A stretch of DNA of 8,529 nt from Methylococcaceae bacterium (GCA_030618325.1 JAUXDP010000137.1:1-8529), one strand, 5' to 3'. Shown: positions 1-6,424, counted from the first letter of the stretch. Notes: generated by a model not told the origin, from the letters alone. A program made the numbers and translations.

Positions 1-437
1 CTAAAGTACTGCCTCCGTAATTCCTGCTCAACTTTATCAAGGATTTGCTGGTTAAATACCTTACCTTCAGATAGACCCGTTTTTTTCAGCGCTTTTAATA
101 AATCTTCTGTTGATAAATCCTTATTTCCCTCGATAAGAATTTTGGCGATCGAAGGTCTTTCTTGGATATGAATAACCAAGACATTCCCTTCCCTCTCCAA
201 ACCAACATCCTTGAAAAATCCGGTTTTAAACAATGCCCGAATAGAGGGACCAATTTTATCAGGAGAAAATGTTTCACCTACATTAACGGGTAGATAGTTA
301 TAGACGGTACCAGCTGAAATTCGCTGTAGCCCAGTGATTTTAATATCTTCAATAATAAAACTTTGTTCTTCAGCATATAGATCCTGTAAAAACAAAACTG
401 CCAAAAAAACAACGTGCAGGAGAATTTTAAATTTCAT
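1..437 (-). CDS. bamA: Outer membrane protein assembly factor BamA, N-terminal part (cut by window edge)
   Basis: BamA is the beta-barrel core of the BAM complex, which folds and inserts outer-membrane proteins. Only the first 145 codons are in the window; the gene continues beyond base 1. The product begins with a signal peptide of about 22 residues (MKFKILLHVVFLAVLFLQ, then DLYA before EEQ). POTRA1 follows with the family signature ITGLQRISAGTVYNYLP and the RALFKTGFFKDV stretch, and then the start of POTRA2 (ERPSIAKILIEGN). These match the BamA N-terminus residue by residue in the usual places, so the family call is firm. Whether it is the main BamA or a second paralogue cannot be told without the rest and the genome. 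No strong Shine-Dalgarno precedes the ATG. It lies 77 bases downstream of epmA on the same strand, not after rseP as in E. coli. Confidence 0.93.
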   Translation of the reverse strand, partial: MKFKILLHVVFLAVLFLQDLYAEEQSFIIEDIKITGLQRISAGTVYNYLPVNVGETFSPDKIGPSIRALFKTGFFKDVGLEREGNVLVIHIQERPSIAKILIEGNKDLSTEDLLKALKKTGLSEGKVFNQQILDKVEQELRRQYF

Positions 438-489
438 GAATCTATAGAAGGTTTTTTCTAGGTTTATTGGTGAGAAGTAATTTGTTGAA

Positions 490-518
490 ATTATACCTTA
501 CATTCAGTAATTAATCAG
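490..518 (-). promoter_or_regulatory. Candidate sigma-70 promoter for bamA
   Basis: On the minus strand a perfect TATAAT lies at 495-490. A weak -35 (CTGATT, 3 of 6) lies 17 bases upstream at 518-513, overlapping the last codons of epmA. A start near 483 would give a leader of roughly 45 bases before bamA. The -10 is convincing by itself but the -35 is poor, so bamA may use its own promoter, read-through from efp-epmA, or both. Confidence 0.4.
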
Positions 519-1489
519 GCATTAGCAATGGGAAAGGTGATTACTTGATTGATTGTTTTACTGTCTGTAACTAACATCAGCAACCGATCTAGTCCAATTG
601 CTATTCCTGAGCAATCAGGCAACCCGGATTCTATGGCATTTAGGAAATGTTTATCGATATTCGATTCGGGAAGAGCTTTACTTTTTCTTATTTTTCTTTC
701 ATTATCAATGCGTTGCCTCTGTTCCACAGGATCTGACAATTCGAAATAACCATTGCCTAGTTCAATGCCATTAACAAATACTTCAACGCGCTCAACCAGC
801 CGTGGATCTTCTACCTTAACTCTTGCTAAGGATGACTGGCATGCGGGATAATCAAAAATCATACTGACGGAATGCTTGCCAAGATGAGGCTGAACTAAAA
901 AACTAAACAGAAAATCCAACCACATGGGGTGGTTTTCTGCACAGATTGTAACAGCGTCACTCAGATTATTCTCCTCCGCACATTTGCTGTATGCATCAAA
1001 ACTAAATTCGAGCGGATCCAGCCCGGTGTGATGACTAAACACATTGACATAACTGTCACTTTCCGCTTCAAGTTCTAAAGGTGCAAGCACGCACGTTAAT
1101 AAATCAGCCACTTCATCCATTAGTTGCTGTAAATCAAAACCCACGCGATACCATTCCAGCAGGCTAAATTCCGGGTTGTGATAGCGCCCAGACTCATTAT
1201 TGCGAAAAGCTTTACTAATTTGATAAATAGAACCGCTCCCCGCTGCCAGCAATCTTTTCATGCAAAATTCTGGGGATGTCTGCAAGTAATAGGTTTGAGA
1301 TTGTGAACCTGATTGGTATTGAGTTGAAAAAAAATCAAGATTGGGGTCTGTGCCAGTCGCCTGACCTAAAAGCGGCGTTTCCACTTCCCAAACATTTCTG
1401 GCAGCAAAAAAAGCCCTGATTTTCTGAAGCATGATTGCTCTGGCTTGCATATGTTGCAACGAGCAGGTTGGCTGCCAACCTGTTGTCAT
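515..1489 (-). CDS. epmA: EF-P--(R)-beta-lysine ligase EpmA (PoxA/GenX/YjeA)
   Basis: EpmA is a paralogue of the catalytic domain of class II lysyl-tRNA synthetase. It activates (R)-beta-lysine with ATP and joins it to a lysine of EF-P instead of to tRNA. The 324-residue length matches the E. coli protein (325), and there is no anticodon-binding domain. Class II signatures are present: motif 1 around EVETPLLGQATGTDPN (35-50), the TSPEFCMKRLL substrate loop (71-81), motif 2 FRN-ESGRYHNPEFSLLEWY (95-114), GIELGNGYFEL (241-251), and motif 3 GIAIGLDRLLML (295-306) with its conserved Asp-Arg. The start codon ATG overlaps the efp stop codon as TAATG, which fixes the start and suggests translational coupling. 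No separate terminator is seen between efp and epmA. Confidence is high because near-identical blocks run along the whole length. Confidence 0.97.
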   Translation of the reverse strand: MTTGWQPTCSLQHMQARAIMLQKIRAFFAARNVWEVETPLLGQATGTDPNLDFFSTQYQSGSQSQTYYLQTSPEFCMKRLLAAGSGSIYQISKAFRNNESGRYHNPEFSLLEWYRVGFDLQQLMDEVADLLTCVLAPLELEAESDSYVNVFSHHTGLDPLEFSFDAYSKCAEENNLSDAVTICAENHPMWLDFLFSFLVQPHLGKHSVSMIFDYPACQSSLARVKVEDPRLVERVEVFVNGIELGNGYFELSDPVEQRQRIDNERKIRKSKALPESNIDKHFLNAIESGLPDCSGIAIGLDRLLMLVTDSKTINQVITFPIANA

Positions 1490-2058
1490 TACTCTTTTAC
1501 ACGGGAGACATACTCACCAGAACGGGTATCAACCTTTATAATTTCATCAATTTGCACAAACAAAGGTACCCGAACCACAGCACCTGTCTCAAGTGTGGCT
1601 GGTTTTCCACCACCGCCTGAAGTATCGCCTTTAAGACCTGGGTCTGTATCAGTCACCTTTAATTCAACAAAGTTTGGTGCCTCTACCGTTAATGGCACAT
1701 CATTCCAGAGAGTAACGGTAAACATATCCTGATCTTTAAGCCAGAGTTTTGCATCTGCAACCGCCTTTTCGTCTGCCGAATACTGCTCGAAAGTTTCAGT
1801 CACCATGAAATGCCAGAATTCGCCATCGGTGTATAAATATTGCATATCAATATCAACAACATCAGCGCCTTCGACAGATTCCCCTGATTTAAACGTCTTT
1901 TCTATAACCCTACCGTTTTTCAGATTCCTGATCTTCACCCTGCTAAAGGCTTGCCCCTTGCCAGGTTTTACAAATTCATTTTCTATGATTGCGCAGGGGT
2001 CATTATCTAACATTATTTTTAACCCGGCTTTAAATTCATTAGTACTATAAGTGGCCAT
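1489..2058 (-). CDS. efp: Translation elongation factor P
   Basis: EF-P binds the ribosome beside the P-site tRNA and rescues stalling at consecutive prolines. The 189-residue product has the three-barrel EF-P layout: N-terminal KOW-like domain, central OB domain with the DGEFWHFM and ETFEQ blocks, and C-terminal OB domain ending GEYVSRVKE. The modified lysine is Lys34 in the loop EFVKPGKGQAF (28-38), exactly the residue that EpmA beta-lysylates in E. coli. The start at 2058 (MATYSTNEF) is chosen because it matches the family N-terminus and has a GAGG Shine-Dalgarno at 2067-2064, five bases upstream. An open frame running back to 2130 is rejected. efp is first in an efp-epmA unit and is divergent from epmB, so substrate and both modification enzymes sit together. 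Confidence 0.98.
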   Translation of the reverse strand: MATYSTNEFKAGLKIMLDNDPCAIIENEFVKPGKGQAFSRVKIRNLKNGRVIEKTFKSGESVEGADVVDIDMQYLYTDGEFWHFMVTETFEQYSADEKAVADAKLWLKDQDMFTVTLWNDVPLTVEAPNFVELKVTDTDPGLKGDTSGGGGKPATLETGAVVRVPLFVQIDEIIKVDTRSGEYVSRVKE

Positions 2059-2122
2059 CTTTTCCTCGTGACTGGTAAAAAAAACTCCTATAGCAACATT
2101 TTTTACTACAAGAGCATAGAAC

Positions 2123-2137
2123 TTAAGCAATGCTTAA
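2123..2137. promoter_or_regulatory. Perfect 7-1-7 palindrome between efp and epmB, candidate operator
   Basis: TTAAGCAATGCTTAA reads as two perfect 7-base arms around one central A. It lies in the 152-base spacer between the divergent efp and epmB genes, 64 bases before the efp ATG, and its right arm covers the expected -35 position of the epmB promoter. The symmetry is seen directly; a regulator binding here is an inference. The protein and its signal are unknown. Confidence 0.4.
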
Positions 2138-2159
2138 CCCTCAAAATTGATATTATAAT
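2131..2159 (+). promoter_or_regulatory. Candidate promoter for epmB
   Basis: A perfect TATAAT at 2154-2159 on the plus strand would start transcription near 2166, about 45 bases before the epmB GTG. With a 17-base spacer the -35 position is TGCTTA (2131-2136), a poor match that lies inside the palindrome. The weak -35 would fit a promoter that is inefficient or needs an activator, but this is inference. No equally clear promoter is seen for efp on the other strand. Confidence 0.45.
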
Positions 2160-2210
2160 GGACTACCGATTTGATAGAAACTCATTCGCAATCTTTCATG
2201 ATTTAAACCT

Positions 2211-3221
2211 GTGAATTCGCGCCAACCATTGCAACTTCATCAACTTGATTGGCAAGAACAGCTAGCCAAAGCTTTTACCAATGCGACTGATTTACTCAAC
2301 TTTCTGAATTTATCTCAAGATCACACACAGTCTTCAAAGCCGGCCAGCCGTGAATTTGCAATGCGTATTCCTTTAAGTTATGCAGAATGCATGAAGAAAG
2401 GCAACCCTGACGACCCTTTATTGCGCCAGGTTCTGCCAACTGCAGACGAATTGAAATTTTTTCCTGGGTTTTTAAGTGATCCTGTTGGCGATCTAGATGC
2501 AGCAAAATCGACCGGTGTCATTCAAAAATACCACGGCCGAGTACTTTTGATCACTACTGGAGGATGTGCGATTAACTGTAGATATTGTTTTAGGCGCAAT
2601 TTTCCTTATTCTGAGTTTCAGATGAGTAAATCCAAGCAGGCTGAGGCTATTAGTTATATTAAAACCAACTCAGATATTAACGAAGTTATCCTGAGTGGTG
2701 GAGACCCCCTGTTACTCAATGATGCTCGTCTTGGTCTATTATTTGATGAATTAAGTAAAATCAGTCATGTAAAACGTATCAGAATTCACAGCCGCATCCC
2801 CATTGTTTTACCAAGCCGGATTACCCATCAGTTGCTGGATATTTTAACCCGAGTTCCCCAACAAATTATTATGGTACTACATTGCAATCATACTAACGAG
2901 ATAAGTCCCGCGGTAATGACTGCCTGTTCAAAACTCAAACAAAATCACATACATTTATTCAATCAAGCAGTACTATTAAAAGGTATCAATGATAATGCAA
3001 GGCAAATTTGCCAACTAAGTGAAAAATTATTTGCCAACAGTATTATTCCTTATTATTTGCACCTACTGGATAAAGCCACTGGAACCGGCCATTTTGAGGT
3101 AGGAGAACAACAAGCTTTAACCATCATGAAGGAAGTTAAAGCAACACTTCCTGGCTATCTAGTTCCAAAGCTAGCCAGGGAAAAACCCGGCGCTTCATCC
3201 AAATCAGTACTCTTTTTTTAA
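2211..3221 (+). CDS. epmB: EF-P beta-lysylation protein EpmB (lysine 2,3-aminomutase family, YjeK)
   Basis: EpmB is a radical-SAM, PLP-dependent aminomutase that converts lysine to (R)-beta-lysine for EpmA. The 336-residue product carries the iron-sulfur motif CxxxCxxC (Cys119, Cys123, Cys126, in GGCAINCRYCFRR), the SAM-contact SGGDP (162-166), the RIHSRIPIVLPSRIT block (191-205), YYLHLLDKATG (281-291), and the probable PLP lysine Lys320 in GYLVPKLARE. The N-terminal KGNPDDPLLRQVLP block separates it from the longer catabolic lysine 2,3-aminomutases. The start is GTG at 2211: a stop lies four codons upstream in frame, and the next in-frame ATG (2361) would remove conserved residues such as Trp14. 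No Shine-Dalgarno is visible, so translation may be weak. It is transcribed away from efp-epmA. Confidence 0.96.
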   Translation: MNSRQPLQLHQLDWQEQLAKAFTNATDLLNFLNLSQDHTQSSKPASREFAMRIPLSYAECMKKGNPDDPLLRQVLPTADELKFFPGFLSDPVGDLDAAKSTGVIQKYHGRVLLITTGGCAINCRYCFRRNFPYSEFQMSKSKQAEAISYIKTNSDINEVILSGGDPLLLNDARLGLLFDELSKISHVKRIRIHSRIPIVLPSRITHQLLDILTRVPQQIIMVLHCNHTNEISPAVMTACSKLKQNHIHLFNQAVLLKGINDNARQICQLSEKLFANSIIPYYLHLLDKATGTGHFEVGEQQALTIMKEVKATLPGYLVPKLAREKPGASSKSVLFF

Positions 3222-3254
3222 ACCCCCAGGCTACATTTCTCAACAAAATAGCTA

Positions 3255-3264
3255 CACTTAAGTA
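3255..3264. repeat. CACTTAAGTA repeat, copy 1 (palindromic core)
   Basis: The 10-base string CACTTAAGTA contains the 8-base palindrome ACTTAAGT. An identical copy occurs 56 bases downstream at 3311-3320. Both are in the 105-base gap between epmB and the next gene. Two identical palindromic words this close together suggest a two-site operator, though no regulator is known. A related ACTTAAG also begins at 2121 beside the efp/epmB palindrome. Confidence 0.4.
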
Positions 3265-3310
3265 GAACAGGATTGAAAACCTCACTCCATACCTATGCTT
3301 CACAAAACTT

Positions 3311-3320
3311 CACTTAAGTA
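3311..3320. repeat. CACTTAAGTA repeat, copy 2, next to a start codon
   Basis: This is the second exact copy of the 10-base repeat. It ends six bases before the ATG at 3327 and occupies the place where a Shine-Dalgarno would be. A weak promoter-like pair (TTGAAA 3273-3278, TATGCT 3294-3299, spacer only 15) lies between the two copies. A bound protein here could therefore block initiation of transcription or translation; that is inference. Confidence 0.4.
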
Positions 3321-3326
3321 TTGATA

Positions 3327-4832
3327 ATGAATGACTCGCCGCAATTTCCATTTGCTCTAGAACTGAATGCTGTAGATGCGTGGCTAACCACCATTAACCC
3401 TTCAGATACCATTCAGCTGAGTGCTGAATTGCATCAAATTGTAAAAAACCTGAATCAAGCGAGTATTCATACTGATTTATTATTTGGAATTATCAGTCGG
3501 CTTACACCAATCACTGTGAATTTGGCTTCTGAACTGGAACAAATATTTTTCAGCGAAATCCATCCTCAGGATGCAGAACCGCACAAACTGGGACGTTTAG
3601 GTTTACACTTAATCCGTGAATTGGTCACCTCTTATCATAAAATAGCGACCGATAAGAAAACCAGCGATGAACAATTTCTACTGAGTTCTCATCGGGCTTT
3701 GCACCTAATTGGCCAACACATGCGATTGAGTGCAAAAATCAGTGAGCGTCCCTCCTCTATTTCGTGGAAAATTAGCGCCCAGCTGTATCTAATAGCCAAT
3801 AAAAAAGGGGTTTCTACATCGCTTGCAAATGAAAAAATTCAAGCATTCAATTCGAACACCTCAATAATCAATCTGTTAAAGCGTAATTTGCTCTTTTCAA
3901 TCAGTAACCCTTATCGGTTAATGGCAACAGAAATTGATGCTCTTTTTCCCATTCTAACAGAACACTGTCAACTTTCAGACTTAGGGGAAACTATGCCCGA
4001 AGTGGCCAGCAATTTCTGTTTCGTTTTGGAATACAGATCATCTACCACCCCTGGCCCTGTCCTTCAGGGAAGGCACTATTCCTCAGCAGTATTTATTGAG
4101 ACCACTCGACTCATCAAATATTTTCAATCATCGAAATTCGAAGCTCCTTTTGCATCATTTGAGAAGATCCGGTTAAGGCTTTCAGGTTATCAAAATATTA
4201 TGGGGTCAGATATTCCTTCGGAACCGAAAGTTTGTCTGATTATTTCTGGTTTTGACCAAATAATACCTGCTTTGAATGAGCAAATAAGAAAAAATAAAAT
4301 CCAACAATTCAGCAATGATTTTAGTGAAGATGATGCTCTGTTACACGCAAGGTTAGAACCGCTAAAACATGAGCCTATTTTTATGGCCTCTAATAAAAGC
4401 AATTTCAATCAATTTGATGCGCAAAAAAACAACCTTACAAAAATCTTAAAAACCCAACACCCAGATTACATTGTTGCCGTTTCTCCGCCAACCAACTATG
4501 CCATTGATAATCTTGTCATTATATTAAATGAGAATAACAGTCCAGAATTAGGCATTATTCGAAGAGTTCTCAATATCGCTCAGAGTAATACCATGCGTGT
4601 ATTAATCGAACTAATCCCAGGTATTGCCCAATGCACCGAAGTCATTGAGACAAAATTTGCTGGCCCGGCTATTTTCATATCTCAAACCACTAAAGTTATG
4701 GAGGTATTACTCCCCCCTAACTTATATGTTACCGGCTCTAAGATACACATTGGGGAAAACTTGTTGATGCTGAAAAAGCTCACCGAAATAACACCGTTTT
4801 TCATGCGGTATCAGGTAAAAATAATCCTTTGA
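3327..4832 (+). CDS. Hypothetical protein, helical N-terminus with degenerate PilZ-like C-terminus
   Basis: The function is not established. The 501-residue product has no signal peptide or membrane segment and is probably cytoplasmic. Residues about 15-110 are helix-forming. A second helical part contains SHRALHLIGQHM, ISWKISAQLYLIANKKGV and LLFSISNPYRL (about 121-198). From memory these blocks resemble a family of proteobacterial proteins annotated as PilZ-domain or atypical cyclic-di-GMP receptor proteins. The C-terminal 100 residues (ELGIIRRVLNI, VLIELIPG, VLLPPNLYVTGSKIHIG, TPFFMRYQV) alternate like beta strands and fit that layout. The canonical PilZ RxxxR and (D/N)xSxxG motifs are not clear, so c-di-GMP binding is doubtful. 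The start at ATG 3327 is preferred over TTG 3321; neither has a Shine-Dalgarno. It may be co-transcribed with epmB or use its own promoter among the CACTTAAGTA repeats. Its stop codon abuts that of the convergent nucleotidase. Confidence 0.85.
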   Translation: MNDSPQFPFALELNAVDAWLTTINPSDTIQLSAELHQIVKNLNQASIHTDLLFGIISRLTPITVNLASELEQIFFSEIHPQDAEPHKLGRLGLHLIRELVTSYHKIATDKKTSDEQFLLSSHRALHLIGQHMRLSAKISERPSSISWKISAQLYLIANKKGVSTSLANEKIQAFNSNTSIINLLKRNLLFSISNPYRLMATEIDALFPILTEHCQLSDLGETMPEVASNFCFVLEYRSSTTPGPVLQGRHYSSAVFIETTRLIKYFQSSKFEAPFASFEKIRLRLSGYQNIMGSDIPSEPKVCLIISGFDQIIPALNEQIRKNKIQQFSNDFSEDDALLHARLEPLKHEPIFMASNKSNFNQFDAQKNNLTKILKTQHPDYIVAVSPPTNYAIDNLVIILNENNSPELGIIRRVLNIAQSNTMRVLIELIPGIAQCTEVIETKFAGPAIFISQTTKVMEVLLPPNLYVTGSKIHIGENLLMLKKLTEITPFFMRYQVKIIL

Positions 4833-5726
4833 CTATTCGTTAGCAATACCATGAGGAACATGGGCTGCGGTAACATGCTGGCTTGCTGACTCACAGTGCC
4901 CTTTTTGGTCATCAAAAAAAATGTCGGCACCAAAAGCATTTAGAAATTCACCCTTTGCCATACCGCCCAGGAACAGTGCTTCATCAATACGTATATCCCA
5001 ATCTCTTAATGTTCTCACCACTCTCTCGTGCGCTGGTGCAGCTCTTGCTGTTACCAATGCGGTACGAATAGGAGAAGCATCCTCGCCAAAATCTTTTTGT
5101 ATGCGATGCAGTGCCTTAAGAAAATCTTTAAAAGGTCCGCCTGTTAAGGGGATTTTTGCGGCATTTTTTTCATTCGCAGTAAAAGCATCCAAACCTTCCT
5201 GTTTAAAAATGCGTTCGGATTCATCAGAAAACAATACCGCATCGCCATCAAAAGCAATCCGTAATTGTTCAGGATATTGATTAGGTGTTCCACTAGAAAG
5301 AATGGTTGCTGCAGCATAGCCTGCATCAAGCGCTTTGATCACATCATCAGCATTAGCAGATAAAAACAAATGAGCACCAAATGCGGGAATATACCCATAA
5401 GGCGATTTTCCGCTGGTAAATGCAGCCCGGGTAATATTCAAATCATGGTGGGCGATTGAGTTAAATATCCGCAGACCAGTATCTGCGCTATTTTGCGACA
5501 GCAAGATAATTTCTACAAACGGTGCGTCAGGTAACTCCTTATTAATAGCGAGCAGCTTTTCAACCAGAGAAAACCCCAAGCCCGGAGCTAACACTTCATC
5601 CTCATGATCAACCTGGTACTCACAAAATGCTTCTTTTCCTTCAATTTCAAAGATCTGATGCGATTCATCCAAATCAAAAAGGGCTCTGGAGGAAACGGCC
5701 ACAACAAGTTTTTGGGGATTTGTCAT
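4833..5726 (-). CDS. 5'-nucleotidase, HAD-type (cytosolic 5'-nucleotidase-like)
   Basis: The 297-residue product is a HAD-superfamily phosphatase of the bacterial 5'-nucleotidase family related to eukaryotic cytosolic 5'-nucleotidase I. Such enzymes remove phosphate from nucleoside monophosphates. The N-terminal block LVVAVSSRALFDLDESH is typical of the family. Motif I is AFDGDAVLFSDE (158-169) with Asp160 as likely nucleophile and Asp162 as acid/base. Motif II is LVTAR (224-228), the motif III lysine is Lys258 in GGMAKGEFL, and motif IV is DIFFDDQKGHCE (268-279). All catalytic residues are present, so it should be active; the preferred nucleotide cannot be read from sequence. No good Shine-Dalgarno is seen. 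It lies 94 bases downstream of yjdM on the same strand and converges with the preceding gene with no base between the stop codons. Confidence 0.92.
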   Translation of the reverse strand: MTNPQKLVVAVSSRALFDLDESHQIFEIEGKEAFCEYQVDHEDEVLAPGLGFSLVEKLLAINKELPDAPFVEIILLSQNSADTGLRIFNSIAHHDLNITRAAFTSGKSPYGYIPAFGAHLFLSANADDVIKALDAGYAAATILSSGTPNQYPEQLRIAFDGDAVLFSDESERIFKQEGLDAFTANEKNAAKIPLTGGPFKDFLKALHRIQKDFGEDASPIRTALVTARAAPAHERVVRTLRDWDIRIDEALFLGGMAKGEFLNAFGADIFFDDQKGHCESASQHVTAAHVPHGIANE

Positions 5727-5774
5727 AGTTTTTTATGCTTTATTCCGCTGATATTAGGGTAATGTAGCACGTTC

Positions 5775-5802
5775 ATTTTACCGAGAGTAATTCATAACCC
5801 AA
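5775..5802 (-). promoter_or_regulatory. Candidate promoter for the 5'-nucleotidase
   Basis: On the minus strand TTGGGT (5802-5797) and TAAAAT (5780-5775) are separated by 16 bases. The -10 matches 5 of 6 and the -35 matches 3 of 6. A start near 5768 would leave a leader of about 40 bases. The alternative is read-through from yjdM, since no terminator is seen between the two genes. Confidence 0.33.
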
Positions 5803-5820
5803 TTCAGGATATAAATTCAC

Positions 5821-6168
5821 CTAAACTTTTTTAACAAACTCCGATTTCAGTTTCATTGCACCGATACCACTTATCTTGCAATCAATATCATGATCACCTT
5901 CGACCAAGCGAATATTTTTAACTTTAGTCCCAACCTTAACCACCGATGAGGAGCCTTTAACCTTAAGATCTTTTATCACCGTTACAGTATCTCCATCTTG
6001 TAATAGATTGCCATTGGAATCTTTAACAAGTATTCCATCTGCACCAGCATCATCGGTAGACTCATCCATAGTCCATTCATGAGCACATTCTGGGCAAACA
6101 TACATTTTCTCATCCACATAAGTATATTCTGATTCACATTCGGGACAATTTGGTAAACCACTATTCAT
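5821..6168 (-). CDS. yjdM: YjdM/PhnA zinc-ribbon protein
   Basis: The 115-residue protein is a close match to E. coli YjdM, long called PhnA and labelled alkylphosphonate utilisation protein. The name is historical: the E. coli gene is not needed for phosphonate breakdown, and the family's function is unclear. An N-terminal zinc ribbon has two CPEC pairs (Cys8/Cys11 and Cys25/Cys28). After an acidic linker comes the conserved domain with LVKDSNGNLLQDGDTVTVIK, LKVKGSSSVVKVGTKVKNI and the LVEGDHDIDCKI block, ending KLKSEFVKKV. A strong AAGGAG Shine-Dalgarno at 6179-6174 fixes the ATG start. No phn cluster is nearby. The next gene on the same strand is the 5'-nucleotidase, 94 bases downstream, so a two-gene unit is possible. 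Confidence 0.95.
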   Translation of the reverse strand: MNSGLPNCPECESEYTYVDEKMYVCPECAHEWTMDESTDDAGADGILVKDSNGNLLQDGDTVTVIKDLKVKGSSSVVKVGTKVKNIRLVEGDHDIDCKISGIGAMKLKSEFVKKV

Positions 6169-6224
6169 GAATACTCCTTATAAAATTCTCGATAAGCTGA
6201 TGCCAAACAAAATACAATCTGAGT

Positions 6225-6238
6225 CAAGGTGTTTTTTC
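6225..6238 (+). repeat. 14-base direct repeat, copy 1 (upstream of yjdM)
   Basis: CAAGGTGTTTTTTC occurs here and again, identical and in the same orientation, at 6396-6409. This copy is in the leader or promoter region of yjdM. It is also part of a small inverted repeat GGTG-T6-CACC (6228-6241). On the minus strand the overlapping TTGACT (6227-6222) could be a -35 for yjdM, but no good -10 follows. Confidence 0.4.
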
Positions 6239-6257
6239 ACCACAATTTAGTTAATTA

Positions 6258-6289
6258 GTACCTAGTATACGCAGTACATTTCTAGGTAC
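6258..6289. repeat. Inverted repeat GTACCTAG / CTAGGTAC
   Basis: Perfect 8-base arms at 6258-6265 and 6282-6289 are separated by 16 bases. The spacer also contains GTATAC and another AGTAC. It lies between the divergent yjdM and the exported-protein gene, about 90 bases from the yjdM start. There is no T-run on either side, so an operator is more likely than a terminator. No known binding motif is recognised. Confidence 0.4.
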
Positions 6290-6395
6290 AATCATAAAAC
6301 CTTGTAAGCTTTGGTTCGATAGGTTTTCATGGTATTAGGTTTGTCTCTGACTTACTTTAATTCTTTGTATCCTAAAACTGTTGAATCAAAGTTTA

Positions 6396-6409
6396 CAAGG
6401 TGTTTTTTC
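6396..6409 (+). repeat. 14-base direct repeat, copy 2 (just before the exported-protein gene)
   Basis: This is the second exact copy of CAAGGTGTTTTTTC, 171 bases after the first. It ends 10 bases before the Shine-Dalgarno of the exported-protein gene. Its left flank also forms a 9-base inverted pair with 6299-6307 (ACCTTGTAA against TTACAAGGT at 6393-6401), so the CAAGG word occurs three times in this spacer. Confidence 0.4.
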
Positions 6410-6419
6410 TTACTTTTAT

Positions 6420-6424
6420 AGGAG
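6420..6424 (+). promoter_or_regulatory. Shine-Dalgarno AGGAG deciding the start of the exported protein
   Basis: AGGAG lies 8 bases before ATG 6433 and only 2 bases before the in-frame ATG 6427. This selects 6433 and gives the product a normal signal peptide beginning MKRYTK. Confidence 0.7.

Noticed and set aside
95..277. 60-residue minus-strand open frame within the bamA fragment
   Set aside because: It lies in another frame of a clear BamA coding sequence and shows no family features.
549..749. Plus-strand open frame inside epmA, and similar short frames opposite or across efp, epmB, the nucleotidase, the exported protein and the pseudouridine synthase
   Set aside because: They overlap well-supported genes in other frames, have no recognisable domains and no Shine-Dalgarno; they are coding shadows.
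2059..2130. Longer N-terminus for EF-P (24 extra residues)
   Set aside because: The family starts at MATYS, and a GAGG Shine-Dalgarno sits five bases before the ATG at 2058; the extension is just an open frame through the leader.
3321..3326. TTG start two codons before ATG 3327
   Set aside because: Neither start has a Shine-Dalgarno, and ATG is the more likely initiator; the difference is only two residues.
5821..6168. Phosphonate utilisation operon
   Set aside because: Only the historically named PhnA/YjdM protein is present; no C-P lyase or phosphonatase genes are nearby, and the family is not required for phosphonate use.
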